Of a stretch of 56,365 nucleotides of DNA, positions 44,514-52,195 are shown piece by piece. Numbering within the stretch: position 1 is the stretch's first letter; the number at the start of each line of letters is the position of its first letter. A model generated the notes under the pieces. The model was not told the DNA's origin. It made no database searches and saw only the letters and a program-made list of their open reading frames with translations. The DNA lies in contig URUY01000025.1 in assembly GCA_900551115.1 (NCBI GenBank), forward strand, positions 1 to 56,365, in the 5' to 3' direction. The DNA comes from an uncultured Lachnospiraceae bacterium. GTDB taxonomy: Bacteria; Bacillota; Clostridia; Lachnospirales; Lachnospiraceae. A program made the position numbers and the translations under genes.

Positions 44514-46853
44514 CTATACTGTCACGGTAATGCGTCCTGACACAGGTGTCAGAATTGTGTCATTGCCCTCGGCTGCCGCTTCCGCTCCCTCTGCGCCTGT
44601 TGCCACAGTGTTTACAAGGCGTATGCGGCATGTCTTATCCGTATCCACCTCCAGAGTGATGGTATTGCCCTTCTTCTCTGCCGTAAGCTTTATCTCTTCC
44701 TCCTGATTCATGCCGTATACAACAGCAGAAACCGGCATATTATCTTTAAGCTCATAAACACGAAGCTCTGCACCCTCACCGTAATCATAGTCCGGCTTGT
44801 CGTCATGGGCACCCAGCGCCACAACGGAGCCTTCCTTTACCATAAGGGGCACACTTAAATAGCCGTGCTTTTCTTTTATCCATCTGCCGCCCGTCTTTAT
44901 TTCACCGGTAAAGAAATCCGTCCAGCGTCCCTCCGGCAGGTAGTATTCCGCCATTCCGTCTTCATTGAAAACAGGCGCTACCAGCAGATTATCACCCAGC
45001 ATATACTGGCGGTCCGCATAGTGGCAGGTTCTGTCTTCCGTAAATTCCAGTACCATACTGCGCATGGTAGGAATACCGGTTCTGTTTGCCTGAATGGCTG
45101 TTTTATAAAGATAAGGCATCAGCCTTGCTTTCAGTCTGGTAAAGAAGCGTACTACATCCACTGCCTCTTCGTCATAAGCCCAGGGTACTCTGTAGGAGGT
45201 GCTTCCATGGAGACGGCTGTGTGAAGAAAGCAGTCCGAATGCCACCCAACGCTTGTAAACGTCAGGCGTAGAGGTGCTTTCAAAGCCGCCGATATCATGT
45301 GCCCAGTAGCCAAAGCCTGACATCAGCAGGGAAAGACCGCCGCGAAGGCTTTCTTCCATGGATTCATAGTCAGACCAGCAGTCACCGCCCCAGTGTACAG
45401 GGAATTTCTGACCGCCTACCGTTGCGGAACGGGCAAACAGCACTGCCTCTCCCTTGCCGCGTTTTTCTTCCAGTAATTCATATACTACCTTGTTGTACAG
45501 GTAGGTATAGTAGTTGTGCATCTTTTTAGGGTCGGAGCCGTCATAATAGCAGACGCCGTCCACAGGGATTCTTTCACCGAAATCGGTCTTGAAGCAGTCA
45601 ACGCCCATGTCCAGAAGTCCTGCCAGTTTTTCCTTATACCATGCACATGCCTCGGGATTGGTAAAGTCTACCAATGCCATGCCGGGCTGCCACATATCCC
45701 ACTGCCATACATCGCCGTTCAGCCGTTTTACAAAGTAGCCTTTTTCCACGCCCTCTGCAAACAGGCAGCTTTCCTGTCCGATATAGGAATTAATCCAAAC
45801 ACAGATATTGAGTCCCTTTTCCTTAATACGCTTTAACATGCCCGCCGGGTCAGGAAATACTCTGGAATCCCATGTAAAGTCAGTCCAGTGGAACTCCTTC
45901 ATCCAAAAGCAGTCAAAATGGAAGGTACGAAGAGGAATGCCTCTTTCCAGCATACCGTCCACAAAGCTCATAACCGTTTCTTCATCATAATTGGTCGTAA
46001 AGGAGGTAGACAGCCAAAGACCAAAGGTCCAGGGCGCCGGAAGTGACGGCTTTCCTGTCAAATCCGTATATCTTTCCAATACTTCCTTCATAGTCGGCCC
46101 GTTAAAAAGATAATAATCCAAATAGCCGCCCTCTACGGAAAATGCGGTTTTGGTTACCTGCTCCGTGCCTATTTCAAATTCCACCTTTTCCGGATGGTTT
46201 ACCAATACGCCGTAGCCCTTGTTGCTTATGTAAAAAGGAATATTTTTATAGGACTGATAGGTGCTGGTACCGCCGTCTTCATTCCAGACAGAAACACTCT
46301 GCCCGTTCTTTACAAATGCTGTAAAGCGCTCGCCAAGACCGTAAATCAGCTCTCCTACACCCATGGAAAGCTGCTGGCGCATATAGGTTTCTACATTGTC
46401 ACCCTTGTCGTAATAGTCGCCCTTCCAGTCCGTTTTCATGCAGGCCAAATCCTTTGCGGCAGATTTTGTAATCAGCTCTCCGTTTCTCTTATAGGACATT
46501 GCCCAGTTCTTTTTTTCTATTTCCAAAGTCATTGTACCGCTTCCGATAACAAGCTTTTCTTCATCACTCGTTACCGTAAGAGGAAGCTCTTCTTTTTGAT
46601 ACAGTTCAAATTCCGGTCCCTTCTTCTGTATACCCATGTGATGATAGGTCTGTACGCGCAGTACTTCCGGTGCAGGGGAAGTAATGATCATAGTCAGGTT
46701 AATTCCGCCCAAGGTAGCGCCTCTGCTCGTAATTTTCGTTGTCGGCAGGCACAGCGTCACCTTTGTTGCTTCTACCTTTTCAAAATAAACTTCCTGCGGA
46801 GAAAAGCATCCGCAGCCTTCTTTCTGCAGCCAGCAGCCATTACCAAATATCAT
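44514..46853 (-). CDS. yicI: Alpha-xylosidase, GH31 (YicI-like)
   Basis: Cytoplasmic GH31 enzyme of 779 residues that removes alpha-linked xylose from the non-reducing end of xyloglucan-type oligosaccharides such as isoprimeverose. Start chosen at MIFGNGCWLQ (46853) with GGAGGG upstream; the frame is open to 46868. Motifs fit YicI: GLGERFTAFVKNGQ, PFYISNKGYGVLVN, WLSTSFTTNYDEETV, FHFDCFWMKEF, nucleophile Asp424 in CFKTDFGERIP and acid/base Asp491 in GGDCWSDYESM. These positions match the E. coli enzyme closely. It is first gene of a two-gene unit with the sensor kinase and has a TAC-N20-TAC promoter. Assignment to alpha-xylosidase over alpha-glucosidase rests on the YicI-type DCFWMKEF and KTDFGE motifs. 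Confidence 0.92.
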   Translation of the reverse strand: MIFGNGCWLQKEGCGCFSPQEVYFEKVEATKVTLCLPTTKITSRGATLGGINLTMIITSPAPEVLRVQTYHHMGIQKKGPEFELYQKEELPLTVTSDEEKLVIGSGTMTLEIEKKNWAMSYKRNGELITKSAAKDLACMKTDWKGDYYDKGDNVETYMRQQLSMGVGELIYGLGERFTAFVKNGQSVSVWNEDGGTSTYQSYKNIPFYISNKGYGVLVNHPEKVEFEIGTEQVTKTAFSVEGGYLDYYLFNGPTMKEVLERYTDLTGKPSLPAPWTFGLWLSTSFTTNYDEETVMSFVDGMLERGIPLRTFHFDCFWMKEFHWTDFTWDSRVFPDPAGMLKRIKEKGLNICVWINSYIGQESCLFAEGVEKGYFVKRLNGDVWQWDMWQPGMALVDFTNPEACAWYKEKLAGLLDMGVDCFKTDFGERIPVDGVCYYDGSDPKKMHNYYTYLYNKVVYELLEEKRGKGEAVLFARSATVGGQKFPVHWGGDCWSDYESMEESLRGGLSLLMSGFGYWAHDIGGFESTSTPDVYKRWVAFGLLSSHSRLHGSTSYRVPWAYDEEAVDVVRFFTRLKARLMPYLYKTAIQANRTGIPTMRSMVLEFTEDRTCHYADRQYMLGDNLLVAPVFNEDGMAEYYLPEGRWTDFFTGEIKTGGRWIKEKHGYLSVPLMVKEGSVVALGAHDDKPDYDYGEGAELRVYELKDNMPVSAVVYGMNQEEEIKLTAEKKGNTITLEVDTDKTCRIRLVNTVATGAEGAEAAAEGNDTILTPVSGRITVTV

Positions 46854-46938
46854 ACTGTATCCCTCCATATTATTACAATACTGTTTTGCATTCTTCTCTG
46901 CCGCATTTACGGCACAGATTTCTGCACTATATACTGTG

Positions 46939-46990
46939 ATTATAAAAAAAGAGGGGTAAAAATATACACTCTTTTTTCTATCTCAATTAC
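46939..46990 (-). promoter_or_regulatory. Candidate activator-dependent promoter of GH31-kinase unit (TAC-N20-TAC)
   Basis: -10 TATAAT at 46944-46939 (minus sense), TAC at 46965-46967 and 46988-46990: 23-bp period, -10 one base closer than in the other three. The spacer contains an A/T inverted repeat (AAAAAAGAG...CTCTTTTTT, 46945-46977) that could also serve as terminator of the upstream esterase transcript. Confidence 0.55.
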
Positions 46991-47019
46991 CGGATTATTT
47001 TTACAACTGCCCGGAATTG

Positions 47020-47829
47020 TTACACCCCTTCAATCCAGGTACGGGCCAATCCTATCCAGGACTCGCATTCCTTCTGCATATGGGCGCCGTCCCTGCTCGC
47101 CGTAAGAGGGCTCGCCAATGCCAGCCCATGCTGTCCTGCCGGATAAAGATGAAATTCCGTAGGAATATTGTACCTGCGCAGTGCGCTTACCAGCAAAAGG
47201 GAATTTTCCGCCGGTACCGAACCGTCTGTGAAGGTATGCCAGATAAAGGTCTTTGGCGTATGCCCGTTTACCTGATTTTCAAGGGAAAGCTTTTCAAGCA
47301 GCTCTTTATTATCTCCTACCAGTTTTTCAAAGGAACCTCTGTGGGCAAATTCGCCGGAGGTAATCACCGGATAGCATAAAAGCATGCCGTTTGGCTTAAT
47401 CTTTTCTGCGGACTCTGCTCCTGCCAGCTTACGGAGCCATTCTTCTGTCCAAAACATCCCAAGGCTTGCTGCCAGATGCCCGCCTGCCGAGCTTCCCTGC
47501 ACTACGATTTTATCCGCTTTTATATGCCACTCCTCTGCATGCTCCCTGATAAGCTTCATGGAAAAAGCAAGCTCCGAAAGCTGCACCGGATACCGGGCAG
47601 GCGCTACGGAATACCGCAGCACCGCCGCATGGCAGCCCATGGCAAGAAACTGAAGCGCTTCGCTCTCCGCTTCCCTGTCAGAGGTATGGTTGTAGCCGCC
47701 GCCGGGGCAGAGTATTACCATAGGGCGCTCCTGCACCAGCATATCCTTGGAATAATCCTGAATATATAATATGAGCTTTGCGTCAGGAAGAGAGCCCTCC
47801 ATCTGCAACGGTATTTCTCTGTAAATCAT
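47020..47829 (-). CDS. Alpha/beta-hydrolase, acetyl-esterase-like (second copy)
   Basis: Paralogue of the hydrolase at 34434-35252, about 269 residues from the chosen start MIYREIPLQ (47829), which has AAGGAG upstream; the frame is open to 47922 but that part lies in a repeat element. Seen: CPGGGYNHTSDREAE, nucleophile motif QGSSAGGHLAAS, IWHTFTDGSVP with Asp, and AGQHGLALA with His. Cytoplasmic, no signal peptide. Two divergent esterases in one locus suggest an acetylated substrate or different acetyl positions. Confidence 0.85.
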   Translation of the reverse strand: MIYREIPLQMEGSLPDAKLILYIQDYSKDMLVQERPMVILCPGGGYNHTSDREAESEALQFLAMGCHAAVLRYSVAPARYPVQLSELAFSMKLIREHAEEWHIKADKIVVQGSSAGGHLAASLGMFWTEEWLRKLAGAESAEKIKPNGMLLCYPVITSGEFAHRGSFEKLVGDNKELLEKLSLENQVNGHTPKTFIWHTFTDGSVPAENSLLLVSALRRYNIPTEFHLYPAGQHGLALASPLTASRDGAHMQKECESWIGLARTWIEGV

Positions 47830-47856
47830 GGTCCTGCTCCTTATATGTTTGTAATC

Positions 47857-48025
47857 AGGTGATTGCGCAATTCTAAAGTGCAAGTTATATTCCAATGAAA
47901 AGCCCTTAAAAAACGTCGGCATTTGGGCTGTGTATTTTACAGCCCTATGTACCGCTACGTTTTTTACGGAGCGAGAGCGCGGTTTTCATGGAATATAATT
48001 GCACGGAAGAGTTTCGCAATCACCT
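47857..48025. mobile_element. Near-palindromic 169-bp repeat element (MITE-like)
   Basis: Outer arms 47857-47901 and 47983-48025 are inverted copies apart from small gaps; both begin AGGTGATTGCG (outer end) and contain GTGCAA and TTATATTCCA. The centre has a nested stem GGGCTGT/ACAGCCC and AAAAAACGT/ACGTTTTTT. The element fills the gap between proS and the second esterase, ten bases from the proS stop, and may act as its transcription end. It carries no coding sequence. Confidence 0.65.
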
Positions 48026-48034
48026 TCTGTATTT

Positions 48035-49471
48035 TTAGTACGCCCTGCCCCAGTAAACCATTTTCTTTGCAGGCTTGCCGCAGCAGACGCAGGTATCAGC
48101 AATCTGTTCCTGCTCAAAAGGAATACATCTGCTTGTGACACTGAGCTTTTCCTTAACAGCATCCTCGCATGCCTGCTCGCCGCACCACATAGCCTTTACG
48201 AAGCCTGCTTTTTCCGTGAAAAGCTTTTCAAATTCAGCCATGTTATGTGCCACATAGGTATGGGCGTCTCTGTGAGCCCTTGCTCTTTCTAACATATCAT
48301 GGTGGATAGTTTCCAGAAGCTCTGCTGTCTTTGCTTCCACTTCGTCCAGGGAAACCTCAATTTTCTCTCTGGTATCTCTTCTGCAAAGCACGCACTTGCC
48401 CTGTTCGATGTCCTTAGGTCCAACCTCAAGACGAATAGGGAAGCCTCTCATCTCTGCCTCTGCAAACTTGAAACCGGGACTCTTGTCGGTATCGTCTACC
48501 TTTACCCTGAAGCCGTTCTTCACCAAACGGTCACGCAGCTCGTATGCCTTTTCCAGAACACCTTCTTTTTTCTGCTGAATGGGAATAACAGCAACCTGTA
48601 TGGGCGCTACCTTGGGCGGCAGTACCAGACCGGAATTATCACCGTGTACCATGATAATGGCACCAATCATACGGGTCGTCATCCCCCATGAGGTCTGGAA
48701 GACATGCTTTAAGGTATTGTCCTTATCCGCAAACTGGATACCAAAGGCTTTTGCAAAGCCGTCACCGAAGTTATGGCTGGTTCCTGACTGCAATGCCTTG
48801 CCGTCATGCATCAAGGATTCTATGGTATAGGTTGCTACCGCACCGGCAAATTTTTCTTTATCTGTCTTCTGTCCCTTAATAACCGGAATGGCCAGCACTT
48901 CCTCGCAAAACTGTGCGTACAGATTCAGCATCTGAATGGTTCTTTCCTCTGCTTCCTGGGCCGTTGCATGCGCCGTATGGCCCTCCTGCCACAGGAATTC
49001 TCTGGAACGCAGGAACGGTCTGGTTTCCTTTTCCCAACGCACTACGGAACACCACTGGTTATATACCTTGGGCAGGTCACGATAAGACTGTACGTCATTT
49101 TTATAAAAATCGCAAAACAGCGTCTCAGAAGTCGGTCTTACACAAAGCCTCTCCTGCAGAGGCTGCAGTCCGCCGTGGGTTACCCATGCCACCTCCGGCG
49201 CAAAGCCTTCCACATGGTCTTTTTCCTTTTCCAAAAGGCTTTCCGGAATAAACATGGGAAGATATACATTCTGTACACCTGTCGCTTTGAATCTGTCGTC
49301 AAGCTGTCTCTGCAAAAGCTCCCAGATTGCATAGCCCGCAGGTTTGATTACCATACAGCCCTTTACGCTGGTATAGTCAATCAATTCCGCTTTCTTCACA
49401 ACGTCCGTATACCACTGGGCAAAATCCTCTTCCATGGAGGTGATTGCTTCTACTAATTTTTTCTCTGCCAT
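48035..49471 (-). CDS. proS: Prolyl-tRNA synthetase (archaeal/eukaryotic-like type)
   Basis: Class II synthetase charging tRNA-Pro; 478 residues, lacking the large editing insertion of the bacterial type. Start chosen at MAEKKLVEAI (49471) with GAGGAG directly upstream; the frame is open to 49492. Motif 1 region GCMVIKPAGYAIWELLQRQLD; motif 2 RPTSETLFCDFYKNDVQSYRDLP...CSVVRWEKETRPFLRSREFLWQEGHTAHAT; motif 3 HGDNSGLVLPPKVAP; C-terminal zinc-type cysteines (CVCCGKPAKK) and final WGRAY. Expression is controlled by the proline T-box upstream. Confidence 0.95.
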   Translation of the reverse strand: MAEKKLVEAITSMEEDFAQWYTDVVKKAELIDYTSVKGCMVIKPAGYAIWELLQRQLDDRFKATGVQNVYLPMFIPESLLEKEKDHVEGFAPEVAWVTHGGLQPLQERLCVRPTSETLFCDFYKNDVQSYRDLPKVYNQWCSVVRWEKETRPFLRSREFLWQEGHTAHATAQEAEERTIQMLNLYAQFCEEVLAIPVIKGQKTDKEKFAGAVATYTIESLMHDGKALQSGTSHNFGDGFAKAFGIQFADKDNTLKHVFQTSWGMTTRMIGAIIMVHGDNSGLVLPPKVAPIQVAVIPIQQKKEGVLEKAYELRDRLVKNGFRVKVDDTDKSPGFKFAEAEMRGFPIRLEVGPKDIEQGKCVLCRRDTREKIEVSLDEVEAKTAELLETIHHDMLERARAHRDAHTYVAHNMAEFEKLFTEKAGFVKAMWCGEQACEDAVKEKLSVTSRCIPFEQEQIADTCVCCGKPAKKMVYWGRAY

Positions 49472-49521
49472 TTTCTCCTCATTTCTGCGCATATACCGCG
49501 CTGTTTTTTCTGTGTATAAAG

Positions 49522-49601
49522 ACCAAAGAGTCCGCTCGCGGAGCGTTTTGGTTTATAGGAACGCCTTTCACACTTTAGTGTAAAAAGGTCTTTCCTATAA
49601 A
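49522..49601. repeat. Two adjacent palindromes between T-box and proS
   Basis: Palindrome 1 (49552-49601) has perfect outer arms TTTATAGGAA/TTCCTATAAA and an inner stem around ACACTAAAGTGT. Palindrome 2 (49522-49552) has outer ACCAAA/TTTGGT and inner CGCTC/GAGCG. They lie downstream of the T-box terminator and upstream of the proS start, a place where T-box leaders normally have little structure. Probably an inserted repeat unit. Confidence 0.55.
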
Positions 49602-49603
49602 TC

Positions 49604-49850
49604 AAAAACGCCGGTCTTCCGTCCCCAAAGGGACCGGAAAACCGGCGGTACCACCCTAATTGATGCCATGCCCATTTCATCATGCACACTGCATCCTGCT
49701 CATTTCGCCGTTAACGCCGGCTCTGCGCTGTATTTTCATACAGGACTCAGAGGCAGGTTCAGGTGCTTCCTATAAGAGCCTCTCACCACCGGCTCTCTCT
49801 CTTTGATATTCCGCGGCCCTACTAACCCTCGTCATTGCCATAATATCGTA
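49604..49850 (-). ncRNA. Proline-specific T-box riboswitch upstream of proS
   Basis: Read on the minus strand: Stem I begins near 49830 (AATGACGAGG), with an AGAGAGAG bulge, GGTGGTGAGAGGCTC, and the specifier loop TGAACCTG, in which the codon after GAA is CCT (49757-49755), a proline codon. The T-box sequence AGGGTGGTACCGC is at 49657-49645 and pairs with the tRNA acceptor end. The competing terminator (49647-49604) is a stem CGCCGGT...ACCGGCG followed by TTTTT. Uncharged tRNA-Pro should favour the antiterminator and allow proS transcription. Confidence 0.92.
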
Positions 49851-49976
49851 ATTTCCGTAAAATACGGTATGTAGTGATTGTAGGACATGGGATTTTTTTT
49901 GTCAAGAGGGACATTACATTTCCATTCCGTTTACTTTCTTTGTCTGTTGCTCATTGTCAAAAATGCGGTATCTTCC

Positions 49977-50921
49977 TCATGAAAACGCCTCAAATGTCAC
50001 GGCATAGTCGCTGCTGTATATCCGTTTCAGTGTCTCGTGGCTGTTATACTTCTCCGTCAGCACAAATTCACCGCACCAGGTCATATAATAACACCATGGA
50101 ACCCGGCTCTCCTGCAGCAAATCCATATCCGGCAGAATGCCGATTTCTGCCAGCGCTACCGGCTTTTTAGCCGTTGTGATGGCTGACAGTTCCTCATATT
50201 CCTTCCGGTAATCGGTTGCTGTTCCCGCAGGCATATACACATCTCTTGAAATCACGTCTACCACATCATCCCCGGGATATCCTTCCGGCAACGGACTGTT
50301 CCACACCCACAACAAATTGTCTAAATGATACTTGTTCACAAAATAGTCAAAATGCAGTCGGTAAAGCTGTGCCGCCACCGCAGGACCCTTTACGCCCCAC
50401 CAGAACCAGTTGCCCTCCGCTTCATGAAAGGGGCGCCACAGAATGGGAATATCTTCTGCAAGAAAGGGCTTTAACAGCTCAGCAATCCTGTCTAAATCAT
50501 GGAAAAAGGCTTCTCTCTCCGCTGTTCCCTCCTGCAACACCATCGTGGCATCAAAGTCGGTATTCTCCGCATAAAAGCTTTTATCCCTTCCGCCAAGCGG
50601 AGAAAACCAGTGCCAGGTAAAGGTCACAATACCGCCTGTTTTACCAAAAGCAAGCGCCTCCTCCAGAGTATTTTTATTTTCCGCTACCTCTTTTAAGCAC
50701 TCCTCATCCGCCGTCTCATAGCGGATATTGGGAGAATAAGCCAACAGTTCAAATCCGCGCAGAGCCGGTGTCTTCCCTGTCAACCGCTTTATTTCTGCTA
50801 TTTCCTCCATAGCAACGGTCTTTGTATGCTGTCCTGTAATAATCCTCTGCCCACCAATCTCTGATAAGTATTTTAAAAGTTTTTTTGCATTTTCTGTCGC
50901 ATGTAAGTTTACCGGCATCAT
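49977..50921 (-). CDS. Glycoside hydrolase family 26 (beta-mannanase-like), cytoplasmic
   Basis: A 314-residue single-domain GH26 enzyme. Seen: RIITGQHTKT near the N-terminus, GGIVTFTWHWFSP, acid/base Glu167 in WRPFHEAEGNWFWWG, LLWVWNSP and nucleophile Glu259 in PVALAEIG. No signal peptide, so it acts on imported oligosaccharides, unlike secreted mannanases. It is transcribed on its own, between the proS T-box (downstream) and the Rhs region (upstream). It may extend the polysaccharide locus to mannan or gluco-oligosaccharides; no TAC-N20-TAC promoter was found in front of it. Confidence 0.87.
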   Translation of the reverse strand: MMPVNLHATENAKKLLKYLSEIGGQRIITGQHTKTVAMEEIAEIKRLTGKTPALRGFELLAYSPNIRYETADEECLKEVAENKNTLEEALAFGKTGGIVTFTWHWFSPLGGRDKSFYAENTDFDATMVLQEGTAEREAFFHDLDRIAELLKPFLAEDIPILWRPFHEAEGNWFWWGVKGPAVAAQLYRLHFDYFVNKYHLDNLLWVWNSPLPEGYPGDDVVDVISRDVYMPAGTATDYRKEYEELSAITTAKKPVALAEIGILPDMDLLQESRVPWCYYMTWCGEFVLTEKYNSHETLKRIYSSDYAVTFEAFS

Positions 50922-50990
50922 AACGGCTGTTCCTTCCTTTCAGAATATCGCATCCCTGCATGCTTCTTTCTCCAGTTTTCCAACAAATCC

Positions 50991-51130
50991 TAGTAAAGAT
51001 GTTTACTATTTTGTCTTTTTGTTTGACTATTACATTGAAGTCATGTATTATTATTTTTGCAGGGATTCAGCAAATAGAAATGAGTGGCACAATTATGTAG
51101 GGGTCAAAGTTGTGCCGCTCATTTCTCGCT
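50991..51130. repeat. 140-bp dispersed repeat, copy 1, with terminator hairpin
   Basis: Similar by eye (roughly 80%) and in the same orientation to 54292-54430. It begins with the perfect inverted repeat TAGTAAA-GATG-TTTACTA and ends with a 15-bp stem AAATGAGTGGCACAA (51078-51092) / TTGTGCCGCTCATTT (51110-51124). It lies downstream of the last Rhs fragment on the minus strand, filling the gap (50922-51209) before GH26, and probably terminates the cassette transcript. Confidence 0.75.
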
Positions 51131-51209
51131 TTTATTGGTTTCATGAAATGTTTTTATCTCATAATTTTATAAAGCAGTCCAAAGCTAAAACCATCATAAC
51201 ATTTTAAAT

Positions 51210-51602
51210 CTAAGTTGTATATGAAATCCTGCCCCTGCCGTTATACAGGTAATAGCCGGTGCAGATTGCCTTACTGCCGGCAGGGAATGGGATGCCGCTC
51301 TGGTTCTGGCTGTTATTTGCTTCTGCATTGGTGGCGTTGCCGCTGCCGGTAGAAGTATCCGTTCCGCCGCCGGAGCTATTGCCTTTGTTTCCGTTGTTCT
51401 TTCCGTTGCTGCCTTTACCGGAATTTCCGCTGTTCCCTGCCCCTGCATTGTCCTTGTTGCTGCCGTTTCCGCTGCCGCTGTTATCCTTCCGGTCATCATC
51501 CGTATGGAGGTTGTAGTTTAACTGGAACACCCGGTTACCGTCTGCATCATAGGTATAGGTAAACCCGTCTCTGTCTTTCCCGTACTGTACCTTGATAACT
51601 TT
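51210..51602 (-). pseudogene. Rhs-repeat remnant with Gly/Asn/Ser-rich tail
   Basis: The frame directly follows a TGA codon (51603-51605) and reads KVIKVQYGKDRDGFTYTYD, then ADGNRVFQLNYN, typical Rhs/YD-repeat sequence (YDADGNR), then about 55 residues rich in Gly, Asn and Ser, and ends GRGRISYTT. There is no plausible start codon with a ribosome-binding site. It looks like a leftover piece of an Rhs gene. The KVQYG-DRD segment recurs in the toxin-module gene at 52192-53316, suggesting a recombination joint. Confidence 0.65.
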
Positions 51603-51682
51603 TCAATCATCTGTCACTAAAACATTTATATATGTCCCTTATTTAAGCACTATTAACTATGGAACTACGCCATTAAGCTTGT

Positions 51683-52195
51683 CTACTTATATTTTTTTAA
51701 TTGATTTTCTGCATTTTCAGATAATATTTTGTTTGAATTCCGTGTTATTTCTTCTAATACCAGTTTTGATTCTAAATTGTGTATATATCCCAATGCCCAA
51801 ATACATTTTACTTCAAATGCGTAATTGTCATCCCATTCTAAATATTTAAGGTTCATATAAATTGCTTTTTTTAAGTAGTCAACACTTAATGGAGAATGTA
51901 ATTTTTGCAATATCATTACAATATTTTCATGCTGTTCATGCCAATCACATATTAATAATTTATTTAATATTTCGACAAAATCTTGCAAACTAATTTTGTC
52001 TTCGACCAACATGATAACATATACTAAATATTCTATGTTTTTACTATCTTTTTTTAACAATGCATCCTGTAAATTTCTCCTCACTCCCTCTTCAAATCCT
52101 GGCATGTCACTTCCAATCTTAACTAATAGTTCACTTTGTGATATTTTATTACTAAAATATTGTTCAAAAGCGTCATTAAAAGAATGCAAAATCAA
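51683..52195 (-). CDS. Predicted immunity protein (helical, HEAT-like) for Rhs toxin module
   Basis: A 170-residue, mostly alpha-helical acidic protein without signal peptide, with helix pairs resembling HEAT repeats (YLVYVIMLVEDKISLQDFVEILNKLL; CIWALGYIHNLESKLVLEEI). Its ATG overlaps the stop of the upstream Rhs-tip gene by 4 bases, the classic toxin-immunity arrangement. The coding sequence is visibly A+T-richer than its neighbours, in line with transfer of the cassette. Family name not recognised; the role is inferred from position. Confidence 0.65.
   Translation of the reverse strand: MILHSFNDAFEQYFSNKISQSELLVKIGSDMPGFEEGVRRNLQDALLKKDSKNIEYLVYVIMLVEDKISLQDFVEILNKLLICDWHEQHENIVMILQKLHSPLSVDYLKKAIYMNLKYLEWDDNYAFEVKCIWALGYIHNLESKLVLEEITRNSNKILSENAENQLKKYK

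Noticed and set aside
47830..47922. Longer N-terminus of the second esterase
   Set aside because: These codons lie partly in the 169-bp repeat element, while MIYREIPLQ at 47829 has a strong ribosome-binding site and aligns with the paralogue.
51259..51516. Plus-strand Pro/Leu-rich open frame
   Set aside because: It is the antisense reading of the Gly/Asn/Ser-rich Rhs remnant; its composition simply mirrors that low-complexity stretch.
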